Origin: an uncultured Erysipelotrichaceae bacterium
GTDB lineage: Bacteria; Bacillota_I; Bacilli_A; RF39; UBA660
Reading direction: 5' to 3'
Length of the DNA stretch: 14,584 bases
NCBI GenBank assembly: GCA_902766135.1
Contig: CACXCK010000005.1
Span: 1 to 14,584 of the forward strand
Under the pieces are notes generated by a model. That model searched no databases. It saw nothing but the letters and a program-made list of their open reading frames with translations, and was not told the origin of the DNA. The translations under genes and the position numbers were made by a program. Numbering within the stretch: the first letter of the stretch is position 1; each line of letters begins with the position of its first letter. Shown here in pieces: positions 1-5,233 of this stretch.

Positions 1-28
1 AAATAAGCAATTAAATTGCTTATTTTTT
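1..28 (+). terminator. Intrinsic terminator of an upstream gene
   Basis: A 10-bp perfect stem (1-10 with 16-25) closes a 5-base loop and runs into a T tract (23-28). It would end a gene lying left of the window and insulate hisS. The stem is AT-rich, with only two G-C pairs, so efficiency may be moderate. The near-symmetry would let it work on both strands. Confidence 0.75.
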
Positions 29-47
29 ATTAATAATATCAAAAATA

Positions 48-56
48 TGATATAAT
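48..56 (+). promoter_or_regulatory. hisS promoter (extended -10)
   Basis: TGATATAAT is a perfect extended -10 (TG, one base, TATAAT). The region 17 bases upstream overlaps the preceding terminator and has no good -35 match, which an extended -10 can tolerate. The predicted leader is under 20 nt, so there is no room for a T-box. The ribosome binding site AGAAGGA follows at 68-74. Confidence 0.7.
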
Positions 57-80
57 ACCTTCAAGAAAGAAGGAATTACA

Positions 81-1286
81 ATGTCATTTATAAAGATTCC
101 CACTAAAGGAATGCGTGATTTTACACCACGAGAAATGGAAATTAGAGAATATGTTTTGAGTATTATGAAAGAAACATATATGAGTTTTGGCTTCGAAATT
201 ATTCAAACACCAATTGTAGAACACATTGAAAACCTAACAAGTAATCAAGGCGGAGAAAATGAAAAACTAATATTCAAGGTCTTAAAAAGAGGAGAAAAAC
301 TAGATTTAGAAAAAGCTACTAACGAGAATGATTTAGTAGATTCAGGACTACGTTACGACTTAACTGTTCCTTTAACAAGATTTTATGCTAACAACATGAA
401 TGATTTAATAAGCCCATTTAGAGCTTTTCAATATGGAACTGTCTATCGTGCTGACCGCCCTCAAAAGGGAAGATTTAGAGAGTTTATGCAATGTGACTTA
501 GATATCTTTGGCGAAAAAACGAATTTGGCTGAAATAGAATTAATAGAAGCCATTGTCACCTTTTTAAGAAGATTATCATTCAATAATTTTGAAATAAGAA
601 TAAATGATCGCCGAATATTATTAGCTATGATTGCTTCATCTGGCCTTCCAATTGAAAAAGCAAACGACATACTAATATCACTAGATAAACTAGACAAAAT
701 ATTAGTTGAAGGTGTCAAAGAAGAGTTAACGCGTGACGGTTATGATGAATCAAAAATCGATGCGTACTTAAAACTATTTATGGAAGACTCTCCATTAAAA
801 GAATTCTGTCAAAATTTTGAAATTGATGAAAACATAGTTAACAGTTTAGATGAAATAATGAAACAAGTAAGCGAAGACTTAGACTGCAAAATAGTCTTTG
901 ACCCAACTCTTGTTAGAGGCATGGGCTATTATACAGGACCAATATTTGAAATAAGAGTTGATGATTTAGCATCTTCTGTTGGAGGCGGTGGAAGATACGA
1001 TAACATGGTTGGTAACTTTATTAATCAAAGTGTTCCTGCCTGTGGTTTCTCAATCGGCTTTGAAAGACTTGTTCTTCTTCTAGAAGAAAGAGGATTTGTA
1101 ATTCCATCTAAAAAAGAAAAGATAGCTTATGTTGTGAGTGATAAGAATAACCTATCTAATGCTCTTAAAAAGGCTAACAAAGATAGAAACAATAACCAAA
1201 TAGCCGCAGTATACTATCGTTCTAAAAACTATAAACATCAAAAAGAAGTATTAGAAAGCAATGGATTTACAATCATAGAAGACTAA
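81..1286 (+). CDS. hisS: Histidine--tRNA ligase (HisRS)
   Basis: This cytoplasmic class II aminoacyl-tRNA synthetase charges tRNA-His with histidine using ATP. Motif 2 is visible (arginine at 123, then FREF at 132-135 and Q137). The histidine-specific LVRG with the catalytic arginine is at 277-280, GGGGRYD is at 301-307, and motif 3 (GFSIGFERL) is at 322-330. The sequence RYDLTVPLTR at 91-100 and QCDLD at 137-141 resemble the archaeal/eukaryotic-like HisRS branch also found in many bacteria. The loop after LVRG reads MGYYTG, with Gly where many family members have Asp. The protein has 401 residues. Its C-terminal anticodon-binding domain (about 346-401) is some 25-30 residues shorter than usual and stops after a strand ending in IIED. 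HisZ, the regulatory paralogue, is unlikely because the catalytic motifs are intact and no histidine-biosynthesis genes are near. It forms a single-gene unit. Confidence 0.95.
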   Translation: MSFIKIPTKGMRDFTPREMEIREYVLSIMKETYMSFGFEIIQTPIVEHIENLTSNQGGENEKLIFKVLKRGEKLDLEKATNENDLVDSGLRYDLTVPLTRFYANNMNDLISPFRAFQYGTVYRADRPQKGRFREFMQCDLDIFGEKTNLAEIELIEAIVTFLRRLSFNNFEIRINDRRILLAMIASSGLPIEKANDILISLDKLDKILVEGVKEELTRDGYDESKIDAYLKLFMEDSPLKEFCQNFEIDENIVNSLDEIMKQVSEDLDCKIVFDPTLVRGMGYYTGPIFEIRVDDLASSVGGGGRYDNMVGNFINQSVPACGFSIGFERLVLLLEERGFVIPSKKEKIAYVVSDKNNLSNALKKANKDRNNNQIAAVYYRSKNYKHQKEVLESNGFTIIED

Positions 1287-1300
1287 TGTCTTCTTTTTTA
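1277..1300 (+). terminator. hisS terminator, stop codon in loop
   Basis: A 7-bp perfect stem (1277-1283 with 1288-1294) is followed by a run of six T (1294-1299). The TAA stop of hisS sits in the 4-base loop, so the last two codons form the 5' arm. It separates hisS from the surface-protein gene. Confidence 0.8.
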
Positions 1301-1314
1301 TTGCAATTACCTTA

Positions 1315-1343
1315 TTTACATCATATTTAATTATTGCTATAAT
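1315..1343 (+). promoter_or_regulatory. Promoter of the surface-protein gene
   Basis: TTTACA (1315-1320) and TATAAT (1338-1343) are separated by exactly 17 bases, and TGC before the -10 makes it an extended type. This is close to a consensus sigma-A promoter. A second TATAAT (1347-1352) lies directly downstream, but transcripts from it would lack the GGGTGAT ribosome binding site at 1354-1360. Confidence 0.75.
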
Positions 1344-1363
1344 TAATATAATAGGGTGATAAT

Positions 1364-3724
1364 ATGAAAGATAAAAGAAAAAGATTAACTCTTTTATTAG
1401 GTAGTATTTTAGTCATAACTATAGGTATAACATATGCCTATTATAGTGCAAGTGTAGAAGGTACAGGAAATACTAATGCGGAAAGCTCTGCAACAACTGC
1501 CACACTAGGCGAAGTAGAGTTTAATGGTGATACTACATTTGATACAACTAATGTAGGAAGAGATATTTATCCTGGATTTATTGGAGTCCAAACATTTACA
1601 ATATCACCATATTCCGATGGCCGTGGCATATATGAAATAAATTTAGAAGCAAATGTACCAGAGGCTTTTGGAAGCGATATTAAAATAACTTTATATAAAA
1701 CAAGTGATGCTACAAATAACAATATAGAGAGCGAAGAAGGACAATTAACAATTACTAATAATCAATATGTTAAACAAGATACATTAACAATAACTGGGGC
1801 TTTAGACAAAGTATATGAAGGAGCTTTAACAGATACAGATGAGGAAATACTAGAACAAGTAGAATTCTTAATTAGTAATAATAAGTTTACAGAACCAGAT
1901 ACAACACCAGATGATTATTATACATATTATGTTGTATATGAATATTTAGATAATGGCAATCAAAATAATCAACAAGGCTTAGATTTTGATAGTAAGATAA
2001 CTGTCAAGTATGTAGACAATCTTAGAAGCCTTGCTGATGAAACTTTAGACCGTTTACATCAACTTAATAGTAGTATTAATGTGTTGCAATCATCTTCTTC
2101 TAATCCTGTTTTTGCAAGACAAAGCCCTTCTAGCGAAACTGCAGGAAACAAGTATAATGGTCAGGAGACATCCTCAAGCGATTATATTACGTATGCAAGT
2201 GATTTTTCTTATGATGAACAAACTGGCATTTATACATTGTTAAATTATACGACATGTCAAATTAGTTCTTGTTATAACGATTTAACAAATAAATATTTTA
2301 TTTATTTTGTTTCTGGTGCTAATGAAGTGGTTTACATGTCAGATCCAACAGCAAATAATGAAGTAAAAAAAATTACCAATGTTACTGTCTCTGGCTCATC
2401 TGCTATTTTTGATGTAATCTATTATGAAGGTAGTGAATTAAATGAAGTAAAAGAAGGAACATGGGCATCTCAAACAAGCGGTATCTATGAAGTGGAAGAT
2501 GATTATGGAACTAGTTACTACTTTAGAGGAGATGTAACAAATAATTATGTTAAGTTTGCAGATTTTTATTGGAGGATAGTGCGTATAAATGGCGATGGTA
2601 CAGTTAGATTGATTTATTCTGGAGACGCTAATACTATTGATTCTTTAGATAATAGAAACGAAGTCTTGACCAATAATTATCAGAATGGCGATAATCTTTT
2701 TACTCTTCAATCAATGACGCTGGATAACGATTTTTTTAATACAAATCAAGACGACAATGCCTATGTAGGATATATGTATGGAACGCCAAATTCTAACACT
2801 TATGAAGCTACTCATGCAAATATTCACGATAGCAATATTAAAACTACAATCGATAGATGGTATAAGTATTCTATTAATAATCAGTGCAGGTATGATGGTA
2901 ATCTTGTTGTTAGTCTTAGTGCCAGCGAAGAAGACTGTAATAATGTTTATAGAACAGGATGGGAAGGTTCATATTCCTATTATGATTCATCTGTTATTGA
3001 ATATGTTGGTGTTGGAAATTATCAAAACGGGTATTGTTATTTTGGCAACAATCATTCCAAATTGGCGGGAAGTGCTGAATACTGCGACGATATTTATTAC
3101 AATAATTTAGCAGATGAATACTATTTATCAAACTATATTAGTTATGCTGGTTCTGGGGTTTATAAAGCATATGGAAATTATATAGCAGATGAAATATTTT
3201 GTAATGATAGAAGTCTTGCGAGCAGTGAAGCTGTAGAATATGAGGAATCTAATGGCAGTGGTTATGTTTACGATGGTAATGGATACGGTGATAGTCCGAC
3301 AATGTACGGGGCATTAGGAAGATTAATAGAGCAAGAAAAAATGGGCTTAGGAAATAAAACAACTTTAAAATGCCCAAATAAGAATGATGCCTTTACAGTT
3401 TCTGATACAACTAACGGCAATGGTGCATTAACATATCCAGTGGGCTTAATAACCGCAGATGAGGCAAATATGGCTGGAGTTGTTTTGAATTCGCATGACA
3501 TAGATAATTATAGTTACCTAATAAATGGTACATATATATGGACGATGTCGCCAGCAATAATTAGTTGGGGAAGTGCACACAATCTTTACTATTCTCGGAA
3601 TATCGATGTTATTACTGAAGATTATGATGATCCTGCACCTTCTATTAAACCGGTTATTAATTTGAAAAAAAATGTTATAAATGCAGGTTCTGGGACTATT
3701 CAAGATCCGTTTAGAGTTGAATAA
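1364..3724 (+). CDS. Secreted TasA/CalY-like surface protein
   Basis: This is a large exported protein of unknown function. A basic N-terminus and hydrophobic segment (about 9-27) end in AYYSAS, like the signal region of TasA/camelysin-type proteins. A beta-rich stretch follows (about 30-220) with the TasA-like PGF and TFTIS pattern. After a Ser-rich linker (about 235-270) comes the block YYFRGDVTNNYVKFADFYWR (about 385-404) and INGDGTVRLI, then a Cys-containing duplicated region (508-613), a stretch with LKCPNKNDAF and ALTYPVGLITADE, and a C-terminal IWTMSP...PVINLK...GSG...DPF module (about 722-786). From memory, this C-terminal arrangement is frequent in uncultured gut Firmicutes and carries no assigned activity. 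No LPXTG motif or C-terminal membrane segment is visible, so retention would be by an uncleaved N-terminal anchor or by assembly. It is a single-gene unit with its own promoter and terminator. Assembly into fibres or adhesion is an inference. Confidence 0.7.
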   Translation: MKDKRKRLTLLLGSILVITIGITYAYYSASVEGTGNTNAESSATTATLGEVEFNGDTTFDTTNVGRDIYPGFIGVQTFTISPYSDGRGIYEINLEANVPEAFGSDIKITLYKTSDATNNNIESEEGQLTITNNQYVKQDTLTITGALDKVYEGALTDTDEEILEQVEFLISNNKFTEPDTTPDDYYTYYVVYEYLDNGNQNNQQGLDFDSKITVKYVDNLRSLADETLDRLHQLNSSINVLQSSSSNPVFARQSPSSETAGNKYNGQETSSSDYITYASDFSYDEQTGIYTLLNYTTCQISSCYNDLTNKYFIYFVSGANEVVYMSDPTANNEVKKITNVTVSGSSAIFDVIYYEGSELNEVKEGTWASQTSGIYEVEDDYGTSYYFRGDVTNNYVKFADFYWRIVRINGDGTVRLIYSGDANTIDSLDNRNEVLTNNYQNGDNLFTLQSMTLDNDFFNTNQDDNAYVGYMYGTPNSNTYEATHANIHDSNIKTTIDRWYKYSINNQCRYDGNLVVSLSASEEDCNNVYRTGWEGSYSYYDSSVIEYVGVGNYQNGYCYFGNNHSKLAGSAEYCDDIYYNNLADEYYLSNYISYAGSGVYKAYGNYIADEIFCNDRSLASSEAVEYEESNGSGYVYDGNGYGDSPTMYGALGRLIEQEKMGLGNKTTLKCPNKNDAFTVSDTTNGNGALTYPVGLITADEANMAGVVLNSHDIDNYSYLINGTYIWTMSPAIISWGSAHNLYYSRNIDVITEDYDDPAPSIKPVINLKKNVINAGSGTIQDPFRVE

Positions 3725-3749
3725 AGAGGTGATGAACACTTCTTTTTTT
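3725..3749 (+). terminator. Terminator of the surface-protein gene
   Basis: A 7-bp stem with one G-T wobble (3725-3731 with 3737-3743) and a 5-base loop begins directly after the TAA stop and is followed by seven T (3743-3749). It isolates ylbD from upstream transcription. Confidence 0.8.
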
Positions 3750-3766
3750 ATTCGTTATTCATATAC

Positions 3767-3772
3767 TATAAT
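3767..3772 (+). promoter_or_regulatory. Candidate ylbD -10 box, very close to the start
   Basis: A perfect TATAAT lies 10 bases upstream of the ylbD ATG at 3783. No convincing -35 exists because the matching position falls in the preceding T tract. GGTGAT (3773-3778), complementary to the 3' end of 16S rRNA, lies between the -10 and the start, so a transcript starting about 7 bases after the -10 would not contain it. Either the message is nearly leaderless or an unrecognised promoter lies slightly upstream; TATACT at 3762-3767 is an alternative -10. Confidence 0.4.
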
Positions 3773-3782
3773 GGTGATTTAG

Positions 3783-4139
3783 ATGGATAAAAAAGAATCA
3801 TTTAAAGAATTTGCAAAGCAGCATCCTGAATTAATTGAACATGTTAAAAATAATAACATGACATGGCAAAAATTCTATGAAATATATGATATCTATGGTG
3901 AAGATGAAAATGTTTGGGAAAAGTATATAAGAAAGGATAATAACAATGTTTTTACAGCCGATGAATTACGCACAAAAATAAAGAGCATTGATATGAATTC
4001 CATCCAAGATCATATTAAAACAGCCCAAAAAGCATTATCTATTGTAAGTGAACTTACTGGTTCCAAAGTATCTAGTAAAGAAATAACTAATAATTTACCA
4101 AAAGTTCCAAGGCCTATTAATAAATTTTTTGAGGATTAA
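3783..4139 (+). CDS. ylbD: YlbD family protein
   Basis: This is a small soluble protein of 118 residues. The N-terminal pattern FKEFAKQHPELIEHVKNN, MTWQKFYEIYDIYGED and VWEKY matches the start of the Bacillus YlbD family, which opens with a phenylalanine-rich helix, a KHPKL-like element, a TWQ motif and a GEDDP-like acidic motif. Bacillus YlbD is annotated as a putative spore-coat protein, but its biochemical role is not established. The C-terminal half (about 60-118) is a predicted helix with little conservation that I can recognise. No signal peptide or membrane segment is present. It is followed after 2 bases by ylbE, the same pairing seen in Bacillus subtilis, which supports the call. Nothing in this window indicates sporulation, so a coat role here is doubtful. 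Confidence 0.7.
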   Translation: MDKKESFKEFAKQHPELIEHVKNNNMTWQKFYEIYDIYGEDENVWEKYIRKDNNNVFTADELRTKIKSIDMNSIQDHIKTAQKALSIVSELTGSKVSSKEITNNLPKVPRPINKFFED

Positions 4140-4141
4140 AT

Positions 4142-4366
4142 ATGGATTATAATTTACAACAAGAAATAATTAAAAATCCTAAAATGTATAACTATTTAAA
4201 AGAACATTCATATTGGTTAAAGTATCTAAATCGTAATCCTTATCTATATAAAGAATTCATGAGTAAAATGAAAGAGATTCATCACGAAAGAGTGACAGAT
4301 AAAATAAGCAATGCCATGGATAATATGAGTCTAATAGAAAGTATTCTAGAAAGTTTAAATAATTGA
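4142..4366 (+). CDS. ylbE: YlbE-like protein
   Basis: This is a 74-residue soluble protein. The pattern NPKMYNYLKEHSYWLKYLNR (12-31) followed by NPYLYKEF (32-39) matches the short YlbE-like family, whose hallmarks are a PYWY-type motif followed by LxRNP. The remainder is a predicted amphipathic helix (about 45-74). Function is unknown. Translation is probably coupled to ylbD: only two bases separate the genes and a GAGGA ribosome binding site (4131-4135) lies inside the ylbD end. It is the only gene in the window ending in TGA, and that TGA lies inside the -35 box of the next promoter. If TGA were read as Trp the protein would gain ten residues, but consistent TGG use elsewhere makes this unlikely. 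Confidence 0.7.
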   Translation: MDYNLQQEIIKNPKMYNYLKEHSYWLKYLNRNPYLYKEFMSKMKEIHHERVTDKISNAMDNMSLIESILESLNN

Positions 4367-4391
4367 CAAAAAGAATACTTTTTGTTATAGT
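4363..4391 (+). promoter_or_regulatory. Near-consensus promoter overlapping the ylbE stop
   Basis: TTGACA (4363-4368) and TATAGT (4386-4391) are 17 bases apart, with TG one base before the -10. The -35 contains the ylbE stop codon. It drives the small gene starting at 4415, whose ribosome binding site is AGGGGGA at 4405-4411. Confidence 0.8.
4366..4385. repeat. Perfect inverted repeat filling the promoter spacer
   Basis: An 8-bp perfect inverted repeat (ACAAAAAG at 4366-4373, CTTTTTGT at 4378-4385) with a 4-base loop occupies almost the whole spacer between the -35 and -10 boxes. It could be a weak terminator for ylbDE, with the T run in its 3' arm, or a protein-binding site. The arms are also simple A and T runs that can arise by chance in AT-rich DNA. 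Confidence 0.5.
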
Positions 4392-4414
4392 AACACACAT
4401 ATTCAGGGGGAGTT

Positions 4415-4795
4415 ATGAAAACAATTGAATATCAGATAGGTTCATCATCTTTTACTAATCGAATTACCAAAGATTTTGATAACCTTGTTACTAAACAACT
4501 ATCACTTACCATACCACTTATTACATCTGTTCGTTTAGAAAATAATAACAAGAATAAAAAAATATATGTTGGTAAAGAAATAAACTTAAATAGAGTACAT
4601 GAAAATGATTATTTTTTAAAAAAATATGAAATAGATATTGATGAGTTAAAAAGTATTTCAAGTAAAGGATATAATAAAGCTTGTCTTTTAAATTATAAAA
4701 AATATGATTTAGTAATTGTAGGAATTGAGGATTCATCCGAAACAGTACCAGATTATTTTACTTTAAAGAAGAAAATTAATGAATTTTTTGAATAA
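4415..4795 (+). CDS. Hypothetical protein, 126 residues
   Basis: I do not recognise this family. The protein is soluble, with no signal peptide, membrane segment or cysteine cluster; the only Cys is in KACLLNYKKYDLVIVGIED (about 88-106). It appears to alternate strands and helices: an N-terminal strand (MKTIEYQIG), a long segment with an amphipathic strand SLTIPLITSVRLEN (about 30-43), a Lys/Asn-rich turn, a YVGKEI strand (about 51-56), and a C-terminal strand plus helix (YFTLKKKINEFFE, 114-126). The gene has a strong ribosome binding site and an excellent promoter, and its composition matches its neighbours, so it looks real and well expressed. It lies between ylbE and rpsO as its own unit with no clear terminator behind it. 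No function can be assigned. Confidence 0.75.
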   Translation: MKTIEYQIGSSSFTNRITKDFDNLVTKQLSLTIPLITSVRLENNNKNKKIYVGKEINLNRVHENDYFLKKYEIDIDELKSISSKGYNKACLLNYKKYDLVIVGIEDSSETVPDYFTLKKKINEFFE

Positions 4796-4799
4796 ATAA

Positions 4800-4828
4800 T
4801 TGCCAAATCATAAAAAATGTAGTATATT
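4800..4828 (+). promoter_or_regulatory. rpsO promoter
   Basis: TTGCCA (4800-4805) and TATATT (4823-4828) are separated by 17 bases. Transcription would start near 4835, giving a leader of about 86 nt before rpsO. Confidence 0.65.
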
Positions 4829-4834
4829 CATATA

Positions 4835-4913
4835 CGAAGAAGTTTTTCTGCGGTATTGAGGGACCTCTTTCCTAATACTTTGGATAAACCGATTAATAAT
4901 TATATAAGGAGGG
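4835..4913 (+). promoter_or_regulatory. Structured rpsO leader, possible S15 autoregulatory RNA
   Basis: The leader contains a hairpin with lower stem 4853-4857/4874-4878, a bulged G at 4858, upper stem 4859-4863/4869-4873 and loop CCTCT (4864-4868). The upper stem carries adjacent G-C and G-U pairs (4861-4871, 4862-4870), the kind of element S15 recognises in helix 22 of 16S rRNA. The loop can pair with the Shine-Dalgarno bases 4908-4912, forming a pseudoknot. A smaller upstream hairpin (4838-4841/4846-4849) is also possible. S15 is known to repress its own message through diverse leaders in several phyla. Assigning this leader to that mechanism is an inference from reading the pairing by eye. 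Confidence 0.5.
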
Positions 4914-4920
4914 TATAGCT

Positions 4921-5190
4921 ATGGCAATGAGTAAAGAAAGAAAAAGTGAAATTATAAAAAATTTCCAAAAGAACAAAAATGATGTTGGTGGTACAGAAGT
5001 ACAAATTGCATTATTAACTGAAGAAATTAATAATTTAACTGAACATTTTAAAACTCATATTCACGATTTCCATTCAAAACGTGGACTTCAAAAAATGGTA
5101 GGTAAGAGAAAAAAATTACTTAACTATTTAAAAGAAACAGATGTTGTTTCATATCGTGAATTAATTAAAAAATTAAATTTAAGAAAATAG
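4921..5190 (+). CDS. rpsO: 30S ribosomal protein S15
   Basis: S15 is a primary binder of the 16S rRNA central domain and helps form a bridge to the 50S subunit. The 89-residue length is exactly typical. Conserved features are visible: GGTEVQIALLTEEINNL (22-38), the THIHDFHSKRGL segment (44-55) that contacts the rRNA junction, and the RKKLLNYLK helix with the C-terminal YRELIKKLNLR. The start at 4921 is favoured by the perfect AAGGAGGG ribosome binding site (4906-4913) seven bases upstream; the second Met two codons later would be less well spaced. The gene has its own promoter and structured leader, and is followed by a terminator and pnp, the classic rpsO-pnp neighbourhood. Confidence 0.97.
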   Translation: MAMSKERKSEIIKNFQKNKNDVGGTEVQIALLTEEINNLTEHFKTHIHDFHSKRGLQKMVGKRKKLLNYLKETDVVSYRELIKKLNLRK

Positions 5191-5217
5191 GCACTAATTT
5201 TTTAAGTGTCTTTTTTT
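5189..5217 (+). terminator. Terminator/attenuator between rpsO and pnp
   Basis: The stem 5189-5195 pairs with 5205-5211 (one G-T wobble) around a 9-base loop and is followed by seven T (5211-5217). It begins at the last bases of rpsO. The pnp ribosome binding site starts only five bases after the T run, so pnp probably depends on read-through. Confidence 0.7.
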
Positions 5218-5233
5218 AGTAGAAGGGATTTTT

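Noticed and set aside
57..80. T-box or other riboswitch upstream of hisS
   Set aside because: The predicted leader is under 20 nt, too short for any tRNA-sensing structure.
81..1286. HisZ (regulatory subunit of ATP phosphoribosyltransferase)
   Set aside because: Catalytic HisRS motifs 2 and 3 and the LVRG arginine are intact, and no histidine biosynthesis genes are adjacent.
2778..3110. 110-codon plus-strand frame inside the surface-protein gene
   Set aside because: It is an out-of-frame shadow with Ile/Leu-rich composition and no ribosome binding site, and the main frame is protein-like throughout.
3532..3724. C-terminal IWTMSP...PVINLK region of the surface protein as a diversity-generating retroelement target
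   Set aside because: No reverse transcriptase, template repeat or second copy of the segment is present in the window, and the codons are not enriched for AAY-type mutable positions.
4364..4396. Reading TGA as tryptophan (genetic code 4), extending ylbE
   Set aside because: Tryptophans throughout the window are TGG with no in-frame TGA in the conserved genes, and YlbE has its usual length when TGA is a stop.
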